In this document: piece by piece, positions 23,680 to 35,985 of the stretch | How the letters are laid out: each line of letters begins with the position of its first letter | Numbering within the stretch: the stretch's first letter is position 1 | DNA from: Platerodrilus igneus | Lineage: Eukaryota; Arthropoda; Insecta; Coleoptera; Lycidae | DNA: 64,000 bases | Direction: 5' to 3' | NCBI GenBank assembly: GCA_036346225.1 | Contig: JARFIW010001109.1 | Location: 1,038,501-1,102,500 of the forward strand | Notes under the pieces: generated by a model | Told to the model about the DNA's origin: nothing | Databases searched by the model: none | The model's input: the letters and a program-made list of their open reading frames with translations, nothing else | Position numbers and translations under genes: made by a program

Positions 23680-23765
23680 ATTGTTAGTTAACACGGAGAT
23701 CTTTAGTTAACATTGAAGTTTTTAGTTAACACAGAAATGTTTGGTCAACACGGAAAGTTTATGGT
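23680..23765 (+). repeat. About 20-bp tandem repeat, four units
   Basis: The word TTAGTTAACAC, with variants AGTTAACATTG and GGTCAACACGG, recurs four times about 19-21 bp apart, each followed by a short purine-then-T block. Confidence 0.65.
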
Positions 23766-25506
23766 TTATTAATGGCTATGCGCAACAGCTAGTTTATAGC
23801 GTACAAATAGTATACGAATGAAAACCTACAGTTACTTAATTTCAACGATGGTTCTCCTTTAAGGTGGATTCCACTTTCTTATTTTTATGGTTCTGATCTT
23901 CAGGATATTGCCGTAACAAAGTGGACAACGAGTTTTTGCTGTTATTATGCAGTATTAGAGGCGCACACATGTTTCGAGTTTATCTACTAAAGTTTTGTAT
24001 CAATATGTACTCCATGTTCGAGGTGGGTAAGTCGATTTTCCTTTGTTATGAAAAACCATCTGTTTGACGTACAACGCTAGTGGCTAATTATTGTCAAAAT
24101 CGAAGATATCCAAGGTTAAGTTGTATTCTTTGTAGCTTAAACTATTGAAAACTAATACCTTAATAATCACATTTAAATATTTAAACCCTTGAACTTTACA
24201 CTAAATTAAATTCTGGTTTTATAGGATTGTTAACTAAAACGATCTGCTTAAGAACTTAGGTTATGAATCATACTGAATAGATTTTATTATTAGCATTTGC
24301 TTATTCACGTTGATTATTTATCATACAGTTAAGTAGTTTCTTATACATGATACTTTTTTAACAAGGCTTAAAATTACTAAGTGAAAGATCCTATTGCATA
24401 AGAAATTAATTAAGAATGTACGTCGTTTGATCAGTACTGGAAAAATGACAGAACTAATAATTTTGTTAATGAAATATATAATGCCTATTTACTTTAGAGG
24501 CTTTCATATAAACAAGACTATAAATAAAATTTGATAAAAGTAATTAAGCACTCACAAAATTTATGGTAAATTCCTGTCAGTTTGAAACAGAAATTATGTT
24601 TAGTTAATATATGTTAATATATGTTAATATATGTCTAACAAGTCTAATTTTTTTATAACTTTAGAAGTGGTTAATCACATTTTAAGAGAAACATAAGAGT
24701 TGTGTTTATACTACGTCACCCATATTTTTGGATTCTATAAATCTTATATGAACCAAAGGTGCATAAATTTAGTAAGTAGAGTGTCCATGCACCAATGGCC
24801 AGTAGCAAAACCTATAAGTACATATAAGTTGTCTGATTTATTGATTTTATTATTTTGAGACGCAAACTGCTGTCTCCAATGCATTTTTATGTATATTATT
24901 TTATTTCAGGATAAACGTTTGTACCATCTATGAATACAAAATCTTGTATTCCAATAACAGAATATATTCGTTGAGGTTTCTGTATTTTTCTTGGCGATTC
25001 TCCTTGTTTCTATACTTTGCATAAGTACAGTACCCCCCTGGTAATCTCTAAAAACCGCTGAAGATAGAGTTCAGAGTTAGTACGGAAGTCTACAAAAGTC
25101 AGTTTGTGTTAATACGGATAAATCAACATCTTCTGCACGATTTTTGTTAGAAATATGTTTCTCCGTCACTGATAAGGTGGCTTGACAATCTGAGAAAATA
25201 AAAAGTTAATTTCAATACTCACCTGTAAAACTCTACTCCGTGTTCCGTCTACAAATTGAGACCGTTACAACTTCTTACAAATCAAGGAGTTGCAGTTACA
25301 AACTGCAATTTTTCTAAAAGCTAGATACTAATAATTGTCTCAACTAAAAATTCACATGGGCTTCATTCATACAAAGTTATGATAAATCGACGCCGTAACA
25401 ACGTTAACATTTTTAATGTACGTTGTAAGCTAATGCAAACGTTTTCTATTTCCTGACCACCCTTGACCAAGATAATTTCTAGTATCCATTTATAATAGCC
25501 ACTTTA
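23766..25506. other. Unassigned AT-rich DNA
   Basis: A 12-bp word (GTTAATATAT) is repeated three times at about 24603-24635. No gene or element is recognised elsewhere in this stretch. Confidence 0.45.
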
Positions 25507-25672
25507 GCGCGAGTTACATTTGCGGTATTGCTTCCGTTAATCCATTTGGATTTAACTCCTGCGCTATCAAAAGGATCGTAAATCTACCACAAATGGCTGT
25601 TATCTCCTAATTCGGTAGCGTGTCCATCAATCGTATTGTATTTGACATTTGACAGAATACTGCAACGCTCGT
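25507..25672 (+). repeat. Dispersed repeat family C, copy 2
   Basis: Partner of 13735-13905 (same orientation). Further downstream the word TTAATGTACGTTGTAAGCTAA occurs twice (about 25414 and 26075), hinting at another short repeat. Confidence 0.45.
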
Positions 25673-26774
25673 TCGCCGAGAAAATTGCCCCATAAAGTTA
25701 ATTTTATGTGCATGGCATGAGACACTCGCCATTTTGCAAATATAATACTCAGTAGTTATGGCTGCTTATGAGTTTGTACACTCTGGATTTGTTACTGCAT
25801 CGGCTAACCTAATAAGTGACAACCCACATTAATCGTACAGTTAGTCGGCATGCACTGAAGGGAAGGAGGTAAACATACAGGAAAAAATTTCACGCTTAAT
25901 ATAATACCATATAAGACAATAATGAAAATATCCTAGAAACGTGAAACGCCGGACCGATCCTTTATTGTGAAAAAAATACTTTGTCAATTTAACGTTGCAG
26001 CTAATTAGTATTTAATAGCTTCAACAATAAGGATAATACTATTGTCGGAGTTGCCACGGTAATTTTAATTAATTTAATGTACGTTGTAAGCTAACAAAGG
26101 TTCGCTTATTTAAGGAAATTCAGTAACATAATGCGCCTCAGCTACTAAAGACCTTTTCTCAGGTAATCATAACTCGCCGCAAATGGTTTCTCATCAGTAT
26201 GATACGCCTGAAATACAAGTAGAACAAAAGTCTTAGCGATATATAGATAAATGCCGTTTCGCCTACAAGTAAGAACAAACATTATAATCAATGACTTCCC
26301 GTTGGAATGTTTAAACTACAAGTTGACGATTTTTCGCTTGTAAATAAGCATACTAATACAACAAAGTTATTTATAATAATATATTACTTACCTAGACGTT
26401 ATAACAGAGACGTTTCGAGCCTTCCAAGCGACCTCGTACCTCGTATAGGTCTTTCAAAATCTCATGGGCTGTTGTGCAGAACACCAATTTAAGTTATTCA
26501 CGTTAAAGTGCATCCTAAAAACATTGACAACCAGCTGTCGATTTTTAATTCGTCTGCCATTTATTTGCATATTTAAGATTGTGGTTCGTTATTATTGTTT
26601 TTGATTATTATTTATGAGATTTCTGCCCTAATTCAACTTCAAACAGTTTTTTTCAAAACTAGTGGAACTCAGTTTAGTTTTTTTTGTAAGTTTCATTCAG
26701 TTTTTAATTCAATTAGAAGAATAATGTTTGATTTTTGCAGATTATTTTGTTATTCCCGAACTTTCTACTTTACA

Positions 26775-27440
26775 ATGAGTAATCGCGAGAAAACAGTTTA
26801 CAGTCAAAGGAGAGAAATTATTTATAGTATGTATAAGTTTATGAGTGAAGAAAAGAATGGAATACCTGTCATTTCTATGAATAATTTAAAACAACGAGTA
26901 GCAACAGTAACTGGTGTGAACTAAACACAATCAAACGAATTATTTCGGAAGCGAAGAGCAAACGGAAGGGTGACAAATTTGCATCTCCAAGGAAGAAAAT
27001 TAACAAGAGTAGTCCTAAATCTAATGAGGACCATTTTGAGGAAGAATTTGTTCGAACGACTGCATATAATTATGCAAGCATTCATAAGCAAATACCTACC
27101 GTGAAAGCCATGTTTGAGGAACTAAATAATGATGATCCTTTTAATTTTACTGGAAAATTGTCATCGTTTAGGCGCCCTATACATAAATTAGGTTTTCGGT
27201 GGAAGAAAATGCAAGATAATCGAAAAGTATTAATTGAAAAATCTGATATTCGTAAAAAGCGAGTTGAGTTTTTATAGCAAATACAGCAATACAAGAGAGA
27301 AGGAATAGAATAAACATTGTATACTGTGACGAAACATATTTATATAGCTCACATACGGTTCCTTTAGCTTGGAATGATGGCAGCAGTAAATGTTTAAAAG
27401 CACCTGTAGTCTGTCTATTTTCATGTACACACGCACAGAA
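26775..27440 (+). pseudogene. Tc1/mariner-superfamily transposase remnant (5' half)
   Basis: The start at 26775 opens a helix-rich N-terminal DNA-binding region (MSNREKTVYSQRREIIYSMY) that runs to a stop at 26922. A shift of one base continues it with TIKRIISEAKSKRKG, PTVKAMFEELNND, LGFRWKKMQDNRKVLIEKSD and IRKKRVEFL, a typical second helix-turn-helix followed by the linker. After a stop, VYCDETYLYSSHTVPLAWND appears at about 27318-27377, holding the first catalytic Asp of the DD(E/D) core. The second and third catalytic residues are absent because similarity ends near 27440. This is a cut-and-paste transposase of the IS630/Tc1/mariner group, dead by frameshift, stop and truncation. Confidence 0.75.
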
Positions 27441-27602
27441 ACATAACCTCAAAAAAGAACAATAAATAGTACACCAAAAAAGTTACAGGTTCCGCAGACA
27501 AAAATAATTTTGTAATTTATAAGTTGATAAATTACTGGTTATGCAATTTACATAGCTTACAGGTTGAGTTAATTCAGAATACGCATTCAAAAATCAATGT
27601 GC

Positions 27603-28900
27603 TTAGATTTCACTTATATTGTATTGTTCTTTCTTTCTATTATTATCACCTCTCAATGTAATGAGTCTCTCACCTGATTCATTCTCAGCCATTGCTTTGA
27701 ATTCTTTAAATTTATTCAGTACTTCTTTAGTTTTTATGAAGAATGGAAATACTTTCCTTGAAAAATAATCTGTAAAACAGACTAAATATTTAGCTCTGCC
27801 AATGTGTCTTAGTTGCCCTTGTACCACAAAGTCCTTTGAAACTTTTTCGGCTCTGTTTTCCTTGCAAACAGAAAATACATTTCTTACTAATACTACAGGC
27901 ATTGCCAGAAAATTTGACACCAGTTGGGGCTATATATTTCAAGATTGTCATGTCCTTCATATTTAGATGCCCTAACCTCTTGTGCCATAACTCTGCTGAT
28001 GAAGATACTAAACTGTCCAAACCCATTTACAGATTTATCAGGCATATTGCATGCAGGATGAGCTATACGTGCATCCATTTTTATCGCAGATACTGACACA
28101 TATTCTACTGTATTATTTTCATACTGAGATACACTGTATGAATTGGATGCATCATCTGCTACGAATGCTGAGTCTGATATTGCATCTAATTTATAAACAC
28201 CATTTGTACACTATGCAGTAAATTGAACAGCACCTTACAGTACCCACACTTAAACATAGGTTTTCGTTCAGTCAATTTATGTTATTCAACTACATAACTT
28301 TGCGTTGCTATACCTTCATGTACATGCGTCATTAAAGCTGAATCATTTGATGCTTGCATAGAACGTCTGCTTTCCTCAGCAAGAAGTCTCGACTTAACAA
28401 AGTCAATTGTTAATTTTTGACCATTGGTTCATAACTTGCTGTGAGCTTAACAAGCATCATGAATCCAACAAGTTCATCAGAAAAATCCATTCCCAAATCC
28501 TTCAATTTTTGAACAGTTCCAATTATGTCTGTAACATAATCTGACATGTACTTGTAATTATCAAGTTTCATGTTCATTAACTTGTCTAGTAATGTTAGTT
28601 TTCCTACCAAACCCTTGAGTTCAAAAGTATCATGTAAATTATTCCATGCTTCCTTTGCTGTTTTGCATTCATAATATGTACATACAATGATATATCGAGG
28701 AGACAACTTTTTGACGAAGCAATTTCATCATTCTCCAATTTGTAGGTTTCTTTACTAGCAGATTGATCTGCATAAGGCCATAGTTTCTCGTGCATGAGAA
28801 ACATGCGCACTGTAAATGACCATGTCTTGTACTCCGCACTACAAGTTAACTTCTCGATTTGAAACAACGAACCAGATGTTTGATTATTGATTTTTAAAAG
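27603..28900 (-). pseudogene. Ty1/copia gag to integrase remnant
   Basis: The minus strand reads, in order from 28900, a copia-type gag: FQIEKLTCSAEYKTWSFTVR, MFLMHEKLWPY, then AKEAWNNLHDTFE and KLTLLDKLMNMKLDN. A CK or CGYC fragment at about 28240-28260 may be a broken zinc knuckle. A GAG-pre-integrase domain, ELWHKRLGHLNMKDMTILK with CIFCLQGKQ completing the HHCC finger, lies at about 27990-27850. The start of the integrase core (GRAKYLVCFTDYFSRKVFPF, then LITLRGDN) lies at 27800-27650. The protease is not clearly visible and RT-RNase H is absent. Frameshifts and stops are frequent. In this superfamily integrase precedes RT, which fits the order seen. Confidence 0.78.
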
Positions 28901-29830
28901 TCAATATTCTCTAATAAAAGATTCAAAGCATGCACCAAGATAATTTCATACATCAAGTTTCACTACACCATTTACTGTACATTCTTATTCACTACAATAG
29001 TTATTTTGGGCCCATAACTTGTTGTTTTGTGATAATTGTAGATGAATATAATATGGAATTTATATTAAAATGATGGTCTTGCTTTTATTTTAAGTAAAAT
29101 ACAAACACAGATACAATGTAATGATATAAAGTCAACTGTAACCGACATTGACATTTTCAAAGCTAGAATGATAAAAAAATTAGGATGTGGCATGTTTACT
29201 AATGTAATCAGCCACAGGACATTCAACATATTGCACAACAGGAAGAATTTAGCAACATTTCTCAGGAGCCTGCAAAATTTCTAAGTTACTATTTATTTGT
29301 ATTGTATATACTTTACTAATTTAGTTAACTTCGAGTATAGATTATGACTTCACAGAGGACGCATATATTGTCGCAGAGAAAATCGTAGCGTCTGAACAAA
29401 ATGCCCTCTACTTTTGTGTCTCACTGTAATAAAGGTCATGTGAGGAAGATATTCTGAAAAACAATAAGAAAAGAACACTTACATCTGTTTGCAATGCTAT
29501 TAAACAGATAACATAGGAAAAGTCACCAGTTCCATCAGATATCAAAAGCTTCTACACATTTACGGGATATGAACTGATCACACCAAAGGAACCATCATTA
29601 AAAAATATATAAGGGGAAATTTAAAATATAATTCCCAGATTTCATAAAAAAAAGATATGTGAGTCATCTGAATTTTACAAGCTCAAAAAATGATGTATAA
29701 TACATTCAATAATATTTTATATAAGCTTTATTCAAAAATACATAAACAACATGATATATTTAGTATCGTAAAATGTTAAATTTAAATCTATTTTGGCTAA
29801 TGTATAATTTTGATATTATGTTTATTAATT
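28901..29830. other. Unassigned AT-rich DNA
   Basis: No reading frame or repeat with recognisable features. Confidence 0.45.
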
Positions 29831-29992
29831 AAACTGATTACTAAATGTACATAGTATTAGATGTAGGTTTATAAAACAGGAACGCATTTAATATCTGCAC
29901 GTTTAAACCGTGTGTATTGGAATGGCAATATTTCATACATATTAAAATAATTCTTAAATTATAACGGTTCTCTTGTTTTAATACTGTCTTTA

Positions 29993-30280
29993 TTAGAACG
30001 ATTTGGCTAGGTTTTGACCATTGTGTTTCCATAAACCACTCTGTAGGTTTCCAGTTTCTGTTTTGCAGTATGCTTCATGAAAAACTATAGCAGATCTTTC
30101 CATTTTTATAAAATTGTGTAATACATAACATGCTTGGGTTATTAGCGCAACTTTATCTCTAGGCAGTTGTATTAGAGTCAACAGAATACAAATTTATGTG
30201 CAAAAATACCAAAGACATTTTTAACAACATGACTTGGTTTATGCTTAAATATTCGTTCTTCGTAGGACATTTTTAAATGG
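29993..30280 (-). pseudogene. PIF/Harbinger transposase C-terminal remnant
   Basis: On the minus strand from about 30280, MSYEERIFKHKPSHVVKNVF runs into GIFAHKF, and after a shift LIQLPRDKVALITQACYVLH runs into NFIKMERS. This corresponds to the end of the DDE_4 nuclease domain, where family members show N...S..R..VEN.FG....RF followed by ....ACCVLHN. The three catalytic acidic residues lie upstream of this piece and are not found. It has a frameshift and is a truncated relic. Confidence 0.65.
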
Positions 30281-30481
30281 ACAAAAGTTATGTTATGTGT
30301 TTCAATACTCTCTTCCTCTGTATAATATTATATCCATCATTTACTCAGTTGTTCACCAACAATTTAAAAACTTATCAAAAATAGTATTGTCCTTTCGCAG
30401 CACATTTTTATAAGAACCTGCATCTTCTTCTGCAGGTTCATATTATCAAATGAACCTGGTCCTGAACTAGGAGCTCATGCC

Positions 30482-30703
30482 TTAGAAATAGTAGTAACCA
30501 TCCTCTACTCCATATTTGTTTGTTGCTGGTAAATTTTTACCCTTATAATTTTTGTAATGTTTTATTTTATAACCAGAATTCTTATTATTACTCTTCATCA
30601 AAGTAAGATTATCAACAAAACTATAACCTGAACAAATGAGCAACTTAGTAAAAAGGCTTCCTGGAGACTTATCGGCGCACCTAGTGGTTATAAATTCAAA
30701 CAC
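30482..30703 (-). other. Unrecognised 73-codon frame next to the Harbinger relic
   Basis: A lysine/asparagine-rich frame with no motif I can name. It lies upstream of the Harbinger relic on the same strand, but neither a DDE motif nor a Myb-like motif is visible. It may be chance. Confidence 0.2.
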
Positions 30704-32619
30704 GTCAGTTATTATGTGTATTCTATGTAATGAGGAATTGTTAAATTCAGTGTTTTACTAAACAGAATACAAGTAATTACTACAACTAAGAAATTTTTGG
30801 GTGTCCCTAGGCGGCAATATTGAATTGCCATCTGACAGCATTCTGGAATGCACCATCCTGTAAATAATATGAAAAAGCTACTATTGTACAAATGAATAAT
30901 TTTTAGTATTGAAAATCGACACAGTATCTAGTTTGAAAAAAGCATAATGTAACAGGTAATATAATCTACAAAAACTTGATTTTAGAATATTTACTCTATG
31001 AGAGTGTTTTCAAAACACTAAAAAATCATTAAATCCGCTACGACATTGACTTTCAAGGTTTGCGCATATGTCAAATGACGTACAGGCTCTTCTTAAATAA
31101 ATTCTACTCTACCTCTCGTTTCCTTCTTTGCGCATCTCACAACCCATGAGATTTTGAAAAACCCATACTTTGAAATAAGTACCTTACTTATATAAATAAC
31201 ACATCTATAACTCCCATACTTTTATTAGACAAAAAAGTAAATAAAACCGTTTTTCACAAAATAATTGTTTAATCCTGGAGCACTCTCACTATGAGCAATT
31301 CTCGCACACCTTTACAATAATTTAAATATCTAGTGGTGTAAATAATATACAGACCTAACCCTACCCCTCACTCTAGCTGAGTTTACAAGCATACCGAACA
31401 CTGCATGAGGAAGGTAATAGATTCAGTGCATTTTACTACGTAGTACAGACTGTTTATTAATTGCATAGACATGCCGTGAAAGAATCCCTAATCGCGCAAG
31501 TGATCCCGTTGGTGTTTCGTTTTAAATAAACAAAAATTTATAAGGTAAATATTATTGAATTGTTTCTTACATAGTAAACTTGTGGGCATTTAGGATATAC
31601 AAGATGAAGCACAAATGTCTAAATTTGATTTTTAGATATAATAATAATGATGAGTCGTGGCAAAAAATTGATAGAGTTAGCTCTACTTCAAAATGAAAAT
31701 AATGAATTCCATGACACACATACAAGATGGCATTAGTTTTGTCATTAAATTTAGGAGGCGATAGAGATTAATGCTAAACAAAAAACCTTTTTTAATTTGC
31801 GAACTAGGTCAATTAAAAGTTTTGCTGTTTTGTTATATGTTTATAAGAAATAACTTACCTATGCAATGTTATCCTGAATCAAATCACGTACATGAAATAA
31901 CTTCACAATAGGTAATCAAAGTGACCACCGTAACTCCAAGTTTATGGTTAGTATAACTTCTGGTAACCATATTTTTAAATCATAATTCACTAAACTACTG
32001 CGCCATAAAATTATCTCTAATTACCTGCAACCAAATACAATTAAGTCTCAACATTGCGTTTAAGTGAATTACCAAGCAGGTAGTGGCGCACAAGTGACAA
32101 AATCAAACAGGTGAAACACATTTACAACATCTAACCCCGGTTACGAGCTATGTAGTGAAAAAGTACTTTCCACTTAAAGTAGGTTATCATTATGCTGCAT
32201 AACAGCTGAATTGCAAGAAACTTAAGACTAAGGGGTCAGAAACCCAATACAGTCGACCACACCAGTATCATAAAATATCATTTTTTGTAACATTCGTATG
32301 TTCAAAAATTCTAACCTTATTTTGGCAGCAGCTAAAGTGCATCGATTATTTTGTTTGACAGTTAAATACACTCACTCCATTTCACTAATTTGAGTTTGAA
32401 AAAGGTCATAACTTGATTGGTCCACTTTAAAGGATGATGTAGCAGTGTATTTGATTCGTGACTTAGCTAACATTGCAGTAGTTTTAACACATTTTTGATA
32501 CTTTCTTTGAGTGTCCGTTTGTAGCTTAACCATTTATTTTAGACCACAAATTTATTAACAGTTTTTGTTTGTCTTATCGTCCTCTACACCCCCTTTACAT
32601 TCATCAACATTTTGTTTTC
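30704..32619. other. Unassigned DNA with a short repeat shared with 33237 and 26450
   Basis: A stretch at about 31100-31152, read on the minus strand, has TTTTCAAAATCTCATGGG followed by GAGATGCGCAAAGAAGGAA. The first block recurs at about 26452-26470, the second at about 33247-33266. No gene is seen in the rest. Confidence 0.4.
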
Positions 32620-33228
32620 GACCTTGCTTAAGGTCGGTTTGACGCAGCTCTAAGTTCTTTTCTATTCTGTGCTAATCTAAAAAGTTTTACATACTCTTCA
32701 CAAACTAAATCTCTAATAATTTGACTAATATAGTTTTGTCTAGGTCTTCCTATTCTCTTTTTATTTGGTAGTCTATAATCTAAGACCTTACTAAATATTC
32801 CCTCATGTTTTAACTGGTGCCCTAAAATTCTGTCTCTTCTGATCTTTAATTGTTTCCACATACAGGGTTCCTCACCTATCCTTATATAAACTTCCTCATT
32901 TGTTACTCTATCGGTCCGACTAATCTTTAATGTTTTCCTTTAACACCCATTTTCAAAAGCTCCTATCTTTTTCTTATCTACCTCTTTGATTGTCCAAGTC
33001 TCACTACCATATAATAGAACGCTCCATATGTACGACTTTAAGAAACTTTTTCTATTATACAAACTAATGCTATCAGCTATTAGTAAGTCTTTCTTTTTTA
33101 AAAACATTTTTCCAGCTTGAGCTATTCTAGCTACTATATCCCTTCTGCTACGTCTGTCCTTTGTAATTATACTAGCTAAATAGCAAAATTCATCTACCTC
33201 CTTTAACTCGGTATTAGAGCTGTTTTAA
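32620..33228 (-). pseudogene. LINE RT C-terminal part
   Basis: One frame, broken by a single stop near 32940, reads ELKEVDEFCYLASIITKDRR, RSRRDIVARIAQAGKMFLKK, LKSYIWSVLLYGSETWTIK and TLKISRTDRVTNEEVYIRIG, then RRDRILGHQLKHEGIFSKVL, KKRIGRPRQNYISQIIRD and an end ..NRKELRAASNRP. These are the standard post-palm blocks of RTE-like elements: a LGS-type box, the VLLYGSETW helix, RILGH..RHEG and GRPR. The stop in the 77-codon terminal frame coincides with the usual protein end. Confidence 0.8.
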
Positions 33229-33659
33229 AATTTTAGCGACCTTGAGATGCGCAATGGAGGAAGTGAGAAACCTTTTGAAAAGGATATAACACGATGTTTT
33301 CAGTTCAACCTAAAAACATCAAATGTCAAAATTGAGTGTCTAGAATATGCAGTATCGGCTCGACGGTAAGTTAAGACCATAGATTAGAGGTTAATATAGA
33401 TAAGCCACTTTCATAATAGAAGCACGTGACTTTTTATTACATTAATAAACATAGTATTAATCAAAATAATAAATATGATTTAGAACAGAGTAATCTAATA
33501 AATATAAATATTCATATGGTAACATCGATTTTAAAATTATATTGCAGTAACGTCAACGCTGTTGGAGCATGACTATCATTCAACAATACTATATTTTAAA
33601 TATTGGTCTTTAGTTTTGTCAGTAATATTTGGGATTTTTGCGCACGTCGCTGAGATGTT
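33229..33659. other. Probable insertion inside the LINE
   Basis: RT similarity stops at about 33660 and resumes at about 33228. The intervening DNA starts AGCGACCTTGAGATGCGCAA (about 33234) and, on the other strand from the opposite end, AGCGACGTGCGCAA (about 33653), so the ends are imperfectly inverted. That suggests a small DNA transposon or MITE, but no clear target duplication was found, and replacement by unrelated sequence is also possible. Confidence 0.4.
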
Positions 33660-34065
33660 GAAAGACCTATAACTATTTTTAATTTTGGTTTATAACTAGG
33701 CTGTAACTCACTTGTCATTATCTTTGTCTTTTCTGAGTTAATTCTCATACTATAGTTACTCTGTAGTATCTCATCTAAAATATTTAAAAACTCTCTTAAC
33801 TCTTTTCAAGACTCTGCTATTATGGCTATATCATCTGCAAAACGTAACATGTCTATTTTCTGTCCCTGTACACTAATACCTATCTCTTTTCTCTATCTAG
33901 CTAAGTATAAAGCTTCCTCAATATAAACATTAAAAATCAAGTATACAGCCCTGTCTAACAACATTTCTAATCTTATCGTCCTTTTCTATTTCATCAAATC
34001 TAATTACTACGTTTTGGTTTTTATATAGACTGAAAATAATTTTTCTATTCCTATGGAAGATTCCT
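33660..34065 (-). pseudogene. LINE RT palm part with FADD box
   Basis: The minus strand reads FHRNRKIIFSLYKNQNVVIR, DDKIRNVVRQGCIL (the RQGC...LSP box, with LSP lost), NVYIEEALYLAR, then IDMLRFADDIAIIAES with both catalytic Asp residues intact. A stop follows, then LREFLNILDEILQ and MRINSEKTKIM (the ..N..KTK box). Stops and a shift near 33945 show decay. The segment joins seamlessly to 35599 if the insertion and one copy of its target duplication are ignored. Confidence 0.8.
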
Positions 34066-35598
34066 TGTTACGGGCCAATTCAGCACTACGACACCAAGGG
34101 ACGGATCGGAATCCGTGCGCGGCCTAGCTCTAGCCGGTGAGGGGTGAGTATGATAAAAGTCGTAGATCGGGATTGATAAACGCCCTAAGATGACAATTAT
34201 AGTGGGGCGTAAACTTGGTAGTATGCCAAAAATCGGGAATGACGGCAAAATTGGGTGGGCACCACCAGTAATGTCACTGTGTTAGATATATTTGGAGATC
34301 TCGTTGCTGGTCGAGCAAACGCCCCTGCACTTTTTATAATAAGATAATATAAAAATAAGGAAAAACTCACGGTGTAGAATGTACTGATTCACCCTACTCA
34401 CGCAAATTACTACAACAGAATAATGCACCTGGATTATACTCTTAACTCTATTTACAAACGCATGGCTGAAAAGAACACATTAATTAAGCACAGTAAGTAA
34501 CATAAACAAAGGTGTATATAAGCAAAAGTAGGTACGGCGTATATTGACTACGCCACAGCTACGATCAAATTAATTATGATAACTAACCAAAAGTCACAAC
34601 TAGGTGGAAGTTCGCACTGGCCAGGGCTACCAAAGATACACTTGTGAGTACAATTATTTCTACAGGTGGGGTAGGATTGAATGCACCTGAACCTCACGGC
34701 AGTACGGGATCTTAGGTTTGACTACCAAAAGAGTGTAGACTATAGCCCGAAATATCACGCGTGTTACACCGGGTGCATGCAAACCTCCGGTAACAATGTG
34801 TACGGTAGACGTAAGTCTACTTGAACTATATAGGCGCTACAACTGGTACAGTCTTACGTTACGAAACAAGTTGTACAATTTGGAAAAGTATTGCAGCTTT
34901 AAAATTTTACGGACTAATAGATATACAATGCGCACACAAGCGGCTTTCTGTTTTACACGGTTGACTACGGTGAAAGTAGGGTAAATACGGGGCGAAATAC
35001 ACTATCTACTTTTAGCTTCACTGACGGTAGATGCAAAAAAAACATTCTATAGTTCAGGGTAAAATATCCCAATACCAGCGTGCGAACTAGTTTGGTCACT
35101 CAGTAACTACTACAGTGCAACGCTTACCTTGAAGGGTTTGTGGGGTGAATCAGGTCACTATACACACAGCGAGGAGAGTGGGTGTCGGGGTAATGCAACC
35201 TCTCAACTAACTTTACCATAGGTGTGTGTTAATGCATCAGGTTCCCGACTAAATTGGTTAATTACATCGTACGGCAAATGTAATCTGAGGTCACTTTTCT
35301 TTCATCCAAATAAACTCCCACTATGAATTGGTATCTTATAGGTATAATAATGACGGTATATAAAATCGGATGTTAGAGTGGACCTGCAAAAGATTAATTA
35401 AAACACACCCAAACGTAAAACGCGACTCGACACTTTTTAAAAATTTGACAATCCCCCCCTGTCACTTTCTAGCCTTCCTCGCAATTTTGAAAGAGTGTAC
35501 AGTTTGCTTGACTGTCCTTTATCACAATCCGGCATGTTTAATATGCTTACTAAAGTGAACTATATAATACTAAACGTTGAATTAAACAGAACGTTACA
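34066..35598. mobile_element. Solo LTR candidate, 1,533 bp, TCCT target duplication
   Basis: The segment starts TGTTAC and ends GTTACA, matching the TG...CA rule with a short inverted repeat. It is flanked on both sides by TCCT (34062-34065 and 35599-35602), a 4-bp target duplication of the length usual for gypsy-type integrases. It interrupts the LINE reverse transcriptase exactly in frame. No gag or pol motifs lie inside; frames at 34051-34248, 34796-34984 and 35370-35558 carry none. A solo LTR left by recombination of a full element is the simplest reading; another non-coding element with TG...CA ends is possible. Strand is not determined. Confidence 0.75.
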
Positions 35599-35985
35599 TC
35601 CTATTTTTCGCAAAACCCTGAACATAACAATCCAATTAACCCTATCAAATGCTTTTTCTAAATCTTCAAACGCGAAATGAGTCTTTTTATTTTTTTGTAA
35701 CCTTTTTTGTTAATTACCCTAATCATTAGTAGCGGTTCTCTAGTCCCTCTGTCTTTACGAAAACCATATTGGTCTTCGCCTAAACAATTCTCAGTCAAAG
35801 CTTCTATTCTATTTTTAATTATTATTGTTAGTATTTTGGAAGCGTGGGAAGTTAAACTAACCGTTCTAAAATTCTCACACCTATCAGCTACTGACTTTTT
35901 TGGGATTGGGATAATATTTTTTTCGAAATCTATTGGGACCTCACCTTTACATTATTGACATAAAACCCTGTATACACTCTCCATT
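35599..35985 (-). pseudogene. LINE RT N-terminal part
   Basis: Minus-strand blocks read VPIDFEKNIIPIPKKS, ENFRTVSLTSHASKILTIII, NRIEALTENCLGEDQYGFRK, RGTREPLLMIRVIN and, after a frameshift in an A-rich run near 35695, THFAFEDLEKAFDRVNW and MFRVLRKIG. These are the PKK, F.R.ISL, Q.GFR.G..T and first catalytic Asp (DLEKAFD) boxes of the RT domain. The endonuclease and the RT start are missing upstream of 35985. Confidence 0.8.

Larger units (their letters stand above)
32620..35985 (-). mobile_element. RTE-like LINE, decayed and twice interrupted
   Basis: Minus-strand reverse transcriptase blocks occur in correct order in three segments: 35985-35599 (fingers and start of palm), 34065-33660 (palm with the catalytic FADD), and 33228-32620 (thumb and C-terminal domain). 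Between them lie a 1,533-bp solo-LTR-like insertion (34066-35598) and a roughly 430-bp insertion or replacement (33229-33659). The 5' endonuclease part is missing, as is usual for 5'-truncated LINE copies. It is related to the 3' end at 5535-6305. Confidence 0.8.
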
